From positions 1 through 64,000 of the forward strand of contig JBCBSQ010000005.1 in NCBI GenBank assembly GCA_039819085.1: a stretch of 64,000 nucleotides of DNA, read 5' to 3'. A program made the position numbers and the translations under genes. The notes below the pieces were generated by a model. That model did not search any database. It was not told the DNA's origin and saw only the letters and a list, made by a program, of their open reading frames with translations. Source of the stretch: MED-G105 sp039819085. GTDB lineage: Bacteria; Pseudomonadota; Alphaproteobacteria; Caulobacterales; Parvularculaceae. Shown in pieces: positions 43,941 through 54,000 of this stretch (positions are counted from its first letter, which is position 1; each line of letters begins with the position of its first letter).

Positions 43941-45179
43941 CTAGGCCGTCGCCCGCCGCCCGACGACGCCGGCGCGATCGCTAAGAAGCTTCTCAAAGAT
44001 TTTGCGCTTCTCGGCGAGGAGACGGGACGCAGGGTACCGATCCTCGATCACACGTCGCGCCGCTGCGCGCACGCGGCGCGAGCGATCCGCATCGCCAAGC
44101 GCGGTCATGAGCCCGTCAACCAATGACGCCGTGTTGTGAAAGTCGACCAGAATAGCCGAGGCGTCATCCGCCACTTCACGCACCGGCGCGGTGTCGGACG
44201 CGACAAGCACGCAGCCCGACGCCATCGCCTCCATCATCGACCACGACAAAACGAAGGGCGTCGTCAGATAGACGTGGGCGGAAGACGCCGCGAGCACCTT
44301 TCGATAGTCGTCTCGCGACAGATAGCCGACAAAGTGAAGGCGTGATTCGTCGAACTCATGCGCCGCCAAAGCGCGGGCGCGATGCGAATCGCCATCCCCC
44401 AGCTTTTTTCCGTATGCGACGCGATCTTCGCCGACAATGACCGCATGGCAGTTTGGTCGCGCCGCCAGAACCTTCGACAAGGCCGACATGAACTGCGGAA
44501 ACCCTCGATAGGGCTCCATCCCGCGGGCAACATAGGTGATCACCTCTGCGTCAGCGGGGAGCTCAAGACCGTCAAGCCGCAGCGGCGATTTGGCACTCGG
44601 CTTAAAATACTCCGTATCAACACCATCATGGTGGGTGATGAGCTTGCCCTGGAAGACATCCGGGAACTGCGAACGCTGCCATTCGGTTGGACAGAAGCCG
44701 ACCTCAACGGACGCCAGATCAAGTAGAATTGGCGCATTGCGCGCGCGCGCCCTGGCGCGCTGATCGGCGTTTGGCGGCGTCGGATCAAGAAACGCAACAT
44801 CCGGCGCGGGCGCATTGTAGTACCATTCAAAATAGCCGACCGACTTCGCCTCAGGCCACACGTCCTTGACGAACAGTCCTGGTCCCCATCCAGAGTGCGA
44901 AACGACAATATCCGGATTAAGCCCGTGCGTGCGCTTGAGGTCCAGGCAGGCTCGGGCGACGGATTGACCATTGATGACCGCCTTCTCCCAGGCGCTGGAA
45001 TAGGAGTGAATCTCCCGGGAGGCCTCGCGGTGCGGCGTGTAATGAAAGGTGTTGATCGACGGGTGGGAAAGCCCTCGCCGCTGAGTGCCGAACCACACTG
45101 ACCATCCCGCCTCCCGCAAATGGCCGGCGAGGGCGCCAAACTGCGCTGGGAAATTGTTGTGAAGAAAAAGAATCTGCAT
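43941..45179 (-). CDS. Family-4 glycosyltransferase
   Basis: The product is 412 residues with a GT-B fold. The N-terminus is MQILFLHNNFPAQFGALAGHLREAG. The donor domain has VITYVARGMEPYRGFPQFMSALSKVL, HFVGYLSRDDYRKVLAASSAHVYLTTPFVLSWSMMEAMASGCVLVASDTAPVREV (the EX7E-like region) and PASRLLAEKRKIFEKLL. Its target may be a surface polysaccharide or glycoprotein. It follows the MotB-like gene by 26 bases on the same strand and sits near a giant surface protein, so modification of surface material is possible but not shown. Confidence 0.9.
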   Translation of the reverse strand: MQILFLHNNFPAQFGALAGHLREAGWSVWFGTQRRGLSHPSINTFHYTPHREASREIHSYSSAWEKAVINGQSVARACLDLKRTHGLNPDIVVSHSGWGPGLFVKDVWPEAKSVGYFEWYYNAPAPDVAFLDPTPPNADQRARARARNAPILLDLASVEVGFCPTEWQRSQFPDVFQGKLITHHDGVDTEYFKPSAKSPLRLDGLELPADAEVITYVARGMEPYRGFPQFMSALSKVLAARPNCHAVIVGEDRVAYGKKLGDGDSHRARALAAHEFDESRLHFVGYLSRDDYRKVLAASSAHVYLTTPFVLSWSMMEAMASGCVLVASDTAPVREVADDASAILVDFHNTASLVDGLMTALGDADRSRRVRAAARRVIEDRYPASRLLAEKRKIFEKLLSDRAGVVGRRATA

Positions 45180-45205
45180 TTGCCCGTCTCATCTCGATTG
45201 CGCCG

Positions 45206-45790
45206 TTACTCCAGCGCGACTTCGACGACCCCCTCCAGTTCAGTGGACGGGGCCTCTTTGACGAAGATCGACATCGCATCGATCGCCATGCCGCTTTCGG
45301 CGAGCGAGCCGCGAACCGACAAGAGTCGGTAGTACGCGACGCGCTGCGCTTTTGTGTATGATGTGCCGGCGCCGAAGTACGATGTGACCACGAGCCGGCG
45401 ACCAGATTCGAGGACGCCGTTGCGCTCGACGAACGCGCCCATGCGCGCTTTGGCGGCGTCATCGACGCTAACCGTCAGGTCGCTGAAAGTGAGCAAGAAC
45501 CGCTCATTCAGTTCAGTCACGCTCGCGGTCGAAGCGCCGGTTTCAGTCTGAACCGGGTTTTCATCGACTTCGACTTTCTCCGATCGTTCAACGTTCGTCG
45601 TCGCAGCGCCGACCCGCGCCTCGGTCTCGATGTTCGCAGTCGTCTCCGCAATCTTCAGCGACATCACGAAGATGGCGATTGCGAGTATAATGAGAAGAAA
45701 CGTCACCACCATGACGATCGTCGACAGCGCGTCGACGAACCCCGGCCAGTGATTTTCTTCCTGTTGGGATTGAGCCACGCCACGCCTCAC
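45206..45790 (-). CDS. MotB-like single-span membrane protein with reduced OmpA-like domain
   Basis: The 194-residue product has an N-terminal helix beginning WPGFVDALSTIVMVVTFLLIILAIAIFVMSL. The Asp at about position 20 before the helix and the overall layout match the proton-conducting helix of MotB/TolR-type stators. A linker (about 45-100) precedes a compact domain (LNERFLLTFSDLTVSVDDAAKARMGAFV...KAQRVAYYRLLSVRGSLAESGM) that looks like a shortened OmpA/peptidoglycan-binding fold; the canonical NxxLSxxRA segment is changed to KAQRVAYYRLLSVRG. It is divergent from the MotA/TolQ-like gene at 45956, and the two probably form one complex. Confidence 0.78.
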   Translation of the reverse strand: MRRGVAQSQQEENHWPGFVDALSTIVMVVTFLLIILAIAIFVMSLKIAETTANIETEARVGAATTNVERSEKVEVDENPVQTETGASTASVTELNERFLLTFSDLTVSVDDAAKARMGAFVERNGVLESGRRLVVTSYFGAGTSYTKAQRVAYYRLLSVRGSLAESGMAIDAMSIFVKEAPSTELEGVVEVALE

Positions 45791-45955
45791 GCATCAACGA
45801 CCGCCGCGCCGGCGAACGCCCGCGCGCAGTTCATGCCTAATTGAAGCTTAACCGGTTGAAATTGGATGAACGCGGCGGCCTGGCGCGTCCCTTAAGCCAA
45901 ATTTAAGCTCGTTCATCTGTTATCGCGCCATGGTTAACAAAGGCGCGCTGTCTCG

Positions 45956-47458
45956 ATGCGTAGCGTAGAAACGCAGTTTTACCGGATTTGCTCGTGTCTC
46001 GCGGTCCTGCTGTTAATGGGCGCGTGGCAGCACAAGTTCGTCATGAATGCGATAAGCGCCAACCCGGCGCTTAACTTCATCATTTTCGGCACGTGCTTTT
46101 TCGGCTTTACGCTGATCTTCTCCGCGATCCAGATACTAAGGAACGAATTCCGCGCGCTGTACGCTCTCGTCGAGCAATATGACGACGTGAAGAATGAAGA
46201 TACTGCGCTCGCCGCCGACCCATACTGGCGGTTCTACCGGTGCGCCCAGATCGGCATCATCTTCAAGAAGCCGCAGATCCTCGGACAATCCTATCAGCTG
46301 ATTTCAGGGCAGCTGTATCGCGAAAAAGACCTGACGATCTCAGCCGCGACCATGCAGATCCTCCTCGACGGCATGGATGAACGGCTGAACGAACTTCGCT
46401 CGCTCATGAGTTACGTGGCGGGCATCCTCATCTTTCTTGGCCTGATCGGCACCTTCCTTGGTCTGATGATCACCCTGGCGTCCGTCGGCGATATCCTCGG
46501 CGGGCTGGATCTCACCAAGGGCGATCCGACCGATACGATCTCCAACCTGATGACGAGCCTTCAGATACCGCTCTCCGGGATGGCGACCGGCTTCTCCTCG
46601 TCCCTGTTTGGCCTCATTACGTCCCTTACGGTCAGCTTGATGATCCAACTCGTCGCGCGCGCCGGCGGCTCACTTAAGGCTGAGTTTTCCGACTGGCTCG
46701 CCAACATCGTGACGCTCCAGGAAGGCTCGCAGGAGAAGGGCGAGATCACGATTGACGGCCTGCCCATGACCGCTTGGTCCGGCAAGCAGGGTGCGGATGG
46801 ACGCCCTGTCGACCCTGAAACGGCAATTGCGGGCATGACCCAGACGCAGTTCGAGGAGCGTCGGCTTGCGCTTCTGATGCGCGCGGCGCGCCACGCGGTC
46901 GTTTCGACGAACCGGCACTCCCGGCAGCTCGGGAAACTGACAGAGTCCGTCAACGCGCTGGTGCGCGACGCCCGCGTTGGACAGGAGTTCATGTACGATG
47001 TCGCCGACGGTCTGCAGGTGATGATCGAGCAGAACAAAGTCATCCACCTAACCCTCGCGCGGACCGTGGACGCCTTCGAAAACGTCTCCAAGAGCACGGA
47101 CGTGAGAGCCGAAATCGCAGAGCTCACCGGCCTCATGTCGAGCCAGCTCGAGGTCCGTGACGCGCGCCTGACGAAAGCTCTGCGCCAGACTTACCGAAAA
47201 GTCGCCGAACTCTCCGCACCAAGCCGACAAAAGAAAGAGCAGGACATTATCAAGGAAGGCGATCTCCTGGCGGAAGAATTTAAGCAGCGGTCAATTGATC
47301 TGAATGTCCGCCAGCTCCAGAAGCTTTTGGAGCTCGCCAGCCAGGTCGATCTCGCCGAAGACGGCGTCCGGGTGAGCAAGCAGCCCTCTGAAGACGCAAA
47401 ACGCATGGTCCGCAGAGGCGGCGGCGCTAAGAGCGGCGCAGCGGGAGGCAAAATATAA
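45956..47458 (+). CDS. MotA/TolQ/ExbB-like membrane protein with long C-terminal tail
   Basis: The product is 500 residues. Two hydrophobic helices lie near the N-terminus (about 12-30 and 38-60). The MotA/TolQ core follows at about 145-235: SLMSYVAGILIFLGLIGTFLGLMITLASVGDI, then SGMATGFSSSLFGLITSLTVSLMIQ, the proton-channel helices. The remaining 250 residues are cytoplasmic, largely helical and charged, ending MVRRGGGAKSGAAGGK. The likely partner is the divergent MotB-like protein, giving a proton-driven 5:2-type stator unit whose load is unknown. It ends in TAATG shared with the PilZ-like gene. Confidence 0.85.
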   Translation: MRSVETQFYRICSCLAVLLLMGAWQHKFVMNAISANPALNFIIFGTCFFGFTLIFSAIQILRNEFRALYALVEQYDDVKNEDTALAADPYWRFYRCAQIGIIFKKPQILGQSYQLISGQLYREKDLTISAATMQILLDGMDERLNELRSLMSYVAGILIFLGLIGTFLGLMITLASVGDILGGLDLTKGDPTDTISNLMTSLQIPLSGMATGFSSSLFGLITSLTVSLMIQLVARAGGSLKAEFSDWLANIVTLQEGSQEKGEITIDGLPMTAWSGKQGADGRPVDPETAIAGMTQTQFEERRLALLMRAARHAVVSTNRHSRQLGKLTESVNALVRDARVGQEFMYDVADGLQVMIEQNKVIHLTLARTVDAFENVSKSTDVRAEIAELTGLMSSQLEVRDARLTKALRQTYRKVAELSAPSRQKKEQDIIKEGDLLAEEFKQRSIDLNVRQLQKLLELASQVDLAEDGVRVSKQPSEDAKRMVRRGGGAKSGAAGGKI

Positions 47459-47943
47459 TGTTCTGGATACTTGATCCAATCCGTGACTTTTTAAAGAAGA
47501 GGAATTCTGATCGGACTGAAGACTACGCTCAATTCGCCAAAGACCACAAAAAGAAGGTCGGCGCGAAGCTGCGGCAGGAATTGATGCGGGAAGACAGCCG
47601 CTATCAGCACAAGCGGAAAGAAGAGCGCGTCGATCTATCGGTGATCGCCGAGATGTCTTTGCCAGACAAGGGCTACTCCCTTGACGGCGCAATCACCGAA
47701 GCATCGCGCAGCGGCCTCACTTTCAGGCCGGCTACAGACTATATGGTCGAACGCTCAAACGAGCGGGTGCAGATCATCACTGACAATATTCGACGCAATG
47801 GCGTCATCCGCTCAACGCGGGTCAATGGCTATGGCGTTCAGCTCACCGACCCCTTGTCAACGGCCGATCACGACACCCTGAAGGAAGCGAGCGTCAATCT
47901 TCAGCAGGGCGAGATTGAAATGTTCGACGAGGACTTCATCTGA
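47458..47943 (+). CDS. PilZ-like small cytoplasmic protein
   Basis: The 161-residue product starts in the TAATG overlap with the MotA/TolQ-like gene, so the two are coupled. The N-terminal third is basic (FLKKRNSDRTEDYAQFAKDHKKK). From residue 52 RKEERVDLSVIAEM supplies an RxxxR motif, and about 27 residues later ITEASRSGLTFRPA gives ExSxxG. Together they match the PilZ c-di-GMP-binding pattern except that Glu replaces the usual Asp/Asn. A beta-rich stretch (ERVQIITDNIRRNGVIRSTRVNGYGVQL) fits the PilZ barrel. If correct, the stator-like complex may be regulated by c-di-GMP, as flagellar motors are by YcgR. The family call is tentative. Confidence 0.55.
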   Translation: MFWILDPIRDFLKKRNSDRTEDYAQFAKDHKKKVGAKLRQELMREDSRYQHKRKEERVDLSVIAEMSLPDKGYSLDGAITEASRSGLTFRPATDYMVERSNERVQIITDNIRRNGVIRSTRVNGYGVQLTDPLSTADHDTLKEASVNLQQGEIEMFDEDFI

Positions 47944-47994
47944 GGCGGCGTTAACCGGCTCGTCTATTGAGATCCTCGTTCGGTAAGCAGGCAG

Positions 47995-48022
47995 GCTGGG
48001 CGTAGCGGCATTGCCGCCCAGC
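47995..48022. terminator. Hairpin between convergent PilZ-like and RTX genes
   Basis: GCTGGGCG (47995-48002) pairs with CGCCCAGC (48015-48022). The loop itself contains a GCGGC-ATT-GCCGC mini-stem, which is an alternative pairing. It lies between two convergent stops and could serve either strand; no strong T-tract is visible. Confidence 0.5.
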
Positions 48023-48073
48023 TTCATCCGACTAGAGAACGCTGCGCTTTCTTCCCACCTATAGACGAGGCGC

Positions 48074-51000
48074 CTATGTGATCGTCACCACTTCCAGGGT
48101 GGTGCCGTTTCCAAAGTCATATATCGTCGTGTTTCCACTGATGACGCCCGGCCCGGCGCCAATTGCGTCCACGCTGTCGCCGGCGTTGATGTTGATGATC
48201 AGATCGTTGTCGCCGTCGGTCACGCCTTCGATCTCGGCTTGCGTCAGCGACATGGTCGCATCGACATTGGCGCCGGTGAAATCGATCAATTCGATGTCCG
48301 TCAGGACGCCGGAATCGAACAGACCGGCCTTGTCCACCGCCTGTGGCGCAGCCGCCTCAAGGCGGACCGTGTCGGTCCCAGTCCCGCCATCGATCGCAGC
48401 AAGACCGTAGTCGATCGCGCCGTCATCAATGAGGATCAGGTCGGCGCCCGCGCCGCCGTCGATGACGTCGCCGCCGCCGCCGCTATCGAGCGTGTCGTTC
48501 CCGGCGCCGCCCAGAAGCGTGTCATCGCCAAGTCCGCCGTCGATGTCGTCATCGCCGATGTCGCCGAAGATCTCATCATCGCCGACGCCGCCGAAGATCG
48601 TGTCGCCGCCTGATCCGCCGTATACGGTGTCCGCGCCGGCGCCGGCGTCGACATTATCCGAGCCAGATGTCAGGATCAGAAGGTCATCGCCGCCGGTCGC
48701 CGTCGTTGTCGCGGCGGAAATGTCGAGCGTCGCACCGCCGAAATCGATCGTCTCAATGTCCGTCAGCTGATCGACGCCGTCGTCGCCATTCCCGCTGTCG
48801 GTGTCGGTGACAATGATTGAGCCGCCGGAGCTTTCCAGGCGATATCCATCCGCCGCGCCGGCGTATTCCGCAACGTCGGTCTCAGCGCCGCCGTTAAGCG
48901 TGTCGTTGCCCGCGCCGCCGATGAGCGTGTCCGCCCCGCCGTCTCCGAACAATTGATCGCCGCCAAGACCGCCGGTGAGCGCGTCCGCGCCGCCAAGGCC
49001 GGCGATGACATCGCCCGACGCCGATCCGACGATGACATCGTTCAGCGCGCCGCCTTCGATGCGGTCAACGCCGAGGAGCGCGACTGATGAAAGATCCCAG
49101 TTCGCCGCGCCGCCCGCCGTACGCAGAACTTCCCCGGAAACGCCGGACCCGTCGATCGTTTCAATCCCCGCGCCGGCGTTGAAGGTTGACTGGATCTCGA
49201 ACGTGTTGTCGCCTGACGCCGCAAGGACAATCGTGTCAGTTCCCGTGGGCCCTGTATCCGTGACAGTATTGACGCCCGCGCCAGCGTCCGCATCGAGATG
49301 CACCGTGTCCGACCCATCGCCGCCTTCGACGATATCGGCGCCGGCGCCAGTGAAGATCTCGTCCGCGCCTGCGCCGCCAAGGAGCGTATCCGCTCCGGCG
49401 CCGCCAGCCAGCGTGTCCGCCCCAACGCCGCCTTCGAGGCTGTTGTCCGCGGCAGATCCCGAGAGATTGTCATCTGCGCCTGAGCCAATGAGGTGCTCGA
49501 TTTCAACGAGAACATCGCCAGAGGCGTCGCCGCCGAAGCCCATTCCGCCATCGAGATCGATGATGACGCCTGCTCCGGAGGCGGAGTAATCCACCGTGTC
49601 GATCCCTGCGCCGCCATCAAGGCTGTCGCCTCCGGCCCCGCCGATGAGCGTATCCGCGCCGGTCCCGCCGATCAGCGTGTCAACGCCCGCCGTCCCGGTG
49701 AGCGCGTCATCGCCGCCGGCGCCATCCACATAGTCGATCGTCCCGCCCAGAGTGACAGCGTCGCCATTCGACGACCCGATCAAGCGCTCAATATCGATGA
49801 AGGCGTCGCCCGTCGCATCGCCGCCTGAGATCGTCCCGCCAGCGAGATCGATGGTGACCGCCGCCGAGCCGGCGTAGCTGACGTCGTCGACGCCCGCGCC
49901 GCCATCCAGCACGTCGCCGCCAAGGCCGCCCGTCAGCGTGTCGTTTTCAGTACCGCCAATAAGGGAGTCATCGCCCTCACCGCCCGTCAGGTTGTCCGCA
50001 CCGGCGCCGCCTTCGAGGCTGTTCGCCACACCATCGCCCGTGAGGGCGTCAGCGCCGCCAGATCCAATGAGGTTCTCAATGCCGGTTAGAACGTCGCCGT
50101 TGGCGTCGCCGCCCGACGCCGAGCCGGCGCCAAGGTCAATGGTGACCGCCGACGACCCGGCGTAGCTCGCTGTGTCGATCCCTTCGCCGCCGGTCAGTTC
50201 ATCCCCGCCGGCGCCGCCGATCAGCGTGTCATTCTGATCGCCGCCGTCGAGCGTGTCCGCCCCGCCGCCGCCGGACAGGACATCCGTTCCGCCGCCGCCC
50301 TCAAGGCTGTTGGCCAAGCCGTCGCCTGTGAGCGCGTCCGCCGAGCCGGACCCGATGACGTTCTCGATGCTGATCAGCTCGTCGCCAGTCGCGTCGCCGC
50401 CCGACGCCGAGTTTCCAGCGAGATCAATCGTCACGCCTGATCCCGAACCGGCGTAGCTCGCGGTGTCAGCGCCAACGCCGCCGACGAGGCTGTCGCCGTC
50501 GACGCCGCCAATCAGCGTGTCATCGCCGTCGCCGCCGTCAAGCGTGTCCGCGCCAGCGGCGCCGGATAGCTCGTCGCCGGAAAGGCCGCCTTCGAGGGAG
50601 TTATCCTCGCCATTGCCGACGATCACGTCCGCGCCGTCCGTGCCGATGACGTTCTCGACATTGGTGACGACGTCCCCTGCGGCGAGGCCGCCGGTCGACG
50701 CGCCGCCATTGAGGTTGACGTTGATCGCGCCGCCTGCGGAGTAATCGACTGTGTCGATGTTCGCGCCGCCGTCGATGACGTCCCCGCCATCCGACCCGAT
50801 GATCAGATCGTCGCCTTCCCCGCCAAACACTTCATCGGCCGCCGCGCCGCCGTCGAGCGTGTCGTTCGCCGCGCCGCCCTCGAGGGTGTCGGCGCCGCCG
50901 CCGCCATTGATGATGTCAGCGCCGCCCGCGCCTTCCAGGCTGTTGGCGAAGCCGTCGCCCGTCAGGGTGTCGCTCTCGTTTGACCCGATCAGGTTCTCGA

Positions 51001-54000
51001 TTGACGACAAGACATCGCCGCCGGCGTCGCCGCCGACTGCGGTTCCGGCGCCGAGATTGACGTCGACCCCTGCGAGCGAACCTTCATAACTCGCCGTATC
51101 ATCGCCAACGCCGCCTTCGAGGGAATCGCCCGCCGCGCCGCCGCGCAAGACGTCATCGCCAGCGCCGCCGGTCAGGGTGTTCGCAAGGCCATCCCCAATC
51201 AGGATGTCTGAGTTGCCGGAGCCGATAACGCGTTCAAAGCCGAAGATCTCATCGCCGGCCGCATCGCCGCCCGAGCCGCTGTTCGTGGCGAGGTTCACGT
51301 TCACCGCGCCTGCGGAAGCTGAGTAATCGATCGTGTCGATATCCGCGCCGCCGTCCATGGAGTCCGCGCCTGCGCCGCCGAGCACCGTGTCGTCGCCGCC
51401 TTCACCGTCGATCGTGTCGTCTCCTGCGCGTCCATCAAACGTTTCAGCCGCAGTATGGCCGGTGAAGACGTCCCCATTTGACGTGCCGAGGAGACGCTCA
51501 ATGTCGATGAGAATATCGCCTTGCGCGTCGCCGCCGACGCCAGTTGTGACGCCGTCGAGATTGACGGTCACGGCGGCGGAGCCGGCGTAGTCCACCGTAT
51601 CGACGTTTGCGCCGCCATCGAGCGTATCCGCGCCCGCGCCGCCTAAGAGGCTGTCGTCGCCCGCGCCGCCGAGGAGGCTGTCATCGCCGACACGGCCCTC
51701 GAGCGTATCATCGCCGACGCCGCCCGTGAGGTCATTGTCTTCGCCGTCGCCGCGAAGGACGTCGCTAAAGTCTGTTCCCTGAACATTCTCAACGCCGTCG
51801 AAACTGTCGCCGTTCGCTTCGCCCGCCGACCCGCCGGATGTGAGATCGATCGTAATGGCGCTGCCCGCGCCGGAGTAGTCGGCAAGGTCCTCGCCAACGC
51901 CGCCGATCAGGCTGTCCGCGCCGGCGCCGCCGATAAGCGTATCGTCGCCGGCGCCGCCATCGAGTGTTTCACCGAGCCCCGCGCCGACGAGGCTATCGTT
52001 GAAGCCGGAGCCAATGACGCTCTCAAAACTTGTCAGGACGTCGCCCTGGGCCTCACCGCCAGACGACGTCGAGCCGTCGAGGAACACCGTCACGGCGGCG
52101 GAATCGCCATAGTCGATGACGTCGTCGCCGGCGCCGCCGTCCAGGATGTCAGCGCCGCCGGATCCGTCGACGGTGTCGGCGCCCGCGCCTGCGTTGATCG
52201 TATTTACGCCGTCATCGCCGTCGAGCGTGTCAGAATGATCCGTACCAATGATATTCTCAAGGCCCGCAATCACGTCGCCGGCGGCCGCGCCGCCAACCAC
52301 ATCACCTTCAAGATCCACTGACACGCCTGAACCGAGAGCGGAATAGTCGATCGTGTCCGAACCAACGCCGCCGTCGATATTGTCGTTGCCTGCGCCGCCG
52401 ATAAAGACGTCGTCGCCGTCATCGCCACGCAGGACATCGTCGCCAGCCGCGCCGATGATTGTGTCGTCGCCGTCGCCGCCTTCGATCGTATCAATTCCCT
52501 CGCCGCCGTCGAGGCTGTCTTCGTCATTGCCGCCAAGCAGGCTGTCCGCGCCAAGTCCGCCGAGCAGCGTGTCGTCACCGAGGTCGCCAAGGAGCGTGTC
52601 GTCGTCCCCGCCGCCGTCGATGAAATCGCTGTCCGATCCGCCATCCAGGCGGTCAGCGCCAAGACCGCCTTCGATCGTGTCGTCGCCGGCCCGGCCCGTC
52701 ACGACATTGGCGGCGTCGGACCCAGTAATGGAGTCATTGGCTTCGCCGCCAATCACATCTTCAATATCAGTATACGTGTCATTCGCCGCATCGCCGCCCG
52801 AGCCAACTCCCGCGGCGAGGTCAACTGTCACGCCAGTCATGTCATCGGAGTAGTCAGCCGTGTCGAGACCGTCTCCACCGTCAAGGTTGTCGCCAGCCGC
52901 GCCGGCGCCGCCGTCGAGCGTGTCATTGCCGAGCCCGCCCGCAAGATCGTTCGACCCGCCGTCGCCGGTCAGGGTGTCGTCGCCAGCTCCGCCGGTGACA
53001 TTTTCAATGCTGCTCAGGATGTCGCCTGCGGCGAATCCCGAAGCCGCGACGCCGTCCGCGAGATTGATGCGCACGCCGGCCGTATCGTCAGAATAGTCCG
53101 CCGTATCGATCCCGGCTTCGCCGAGGAGCTGGTCGCCGCCAGCGCCGCCGCGCAAGGTGTCATCGCCGCCGCGGCCCCAGAGGATGTTCCCCGACGCATT
53201 GCCAAGAATCACATCGTCGGAACCTGTGCCGATGACGCGCTCAATATTGGTGTACGTATCGCCGTCCGCGTCGCCGCCGGCCCCGGTCCCATTCAGGAGG
53301 TCGATGACAACAGCCTGCGCCTGGTAGGAGAAATCGATGGTGTCGGCGGCGCCGCCGCCGCCGTCAATCGCGTCCGCGCCGGCGCCGCCGCGCAGATTGT
53401 CGTCGCCTGACCCGCCGTCTAGGATGTCGTCGCCGTCGCCGCCCTCAAGGATGTCGTTGCTGTCGCCGCCTTCCAGCGTGTCGATGCCGTCGCCGCCAAT
53501 GAGGGAGTCGAAGCCATCGCCGCCGATCAGGCTATCGTCGCCCTCGCCCCCGTCGAGCGTGTCGTTTTCGCCCTGGCCTTCCAGCGTATCATTGCCAATG
53601 CCGCCTTCGACGAAGTCGTCGTCCCGGCCTGCGCGGATGCGGTCGTCGCCGTCCTCGCCTTGAAGGATATCGTCGCCATTTCCCCCAAGTATGTCGTCGT
53701 CGCCGCCGCCGCCCGCAATGGAGTCCGCGCCGAGGGATCCGTCGAGGCGGTTCGCTTCGTCATTGCCGATCAGCGTGTCGCTGGAGTGCGTGCCGTTGAC
53801 GTTCTCGATACTGATATAAACGTCGCCTTCGGCCTGGCCGCCGGTTCCAATACCCGTCGCAAGGTCGACATTGACGGAACCGCTTCCGACGGAGAACTCG
53901 ACGCGGTCAATGCCGTCGCCGCCGTCTAAGCTATCCGCGCCGGAGCCGCCGATGAGCCGGTCATCGCCGAGGCCGCCTTCGAGCGTCTCATCGCCGGTCG

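Noticed and set aside
45206..47458. Zorya-type defence system (ZorA/ZorB-like MotA and MotB)
   Set aside because: Zorya needs ZorC/ZorD or ZorE effectors such as a helicase or nuclease. None is nearby, and the MotA- and MotB-like genes are divergent instead of forming an operon.
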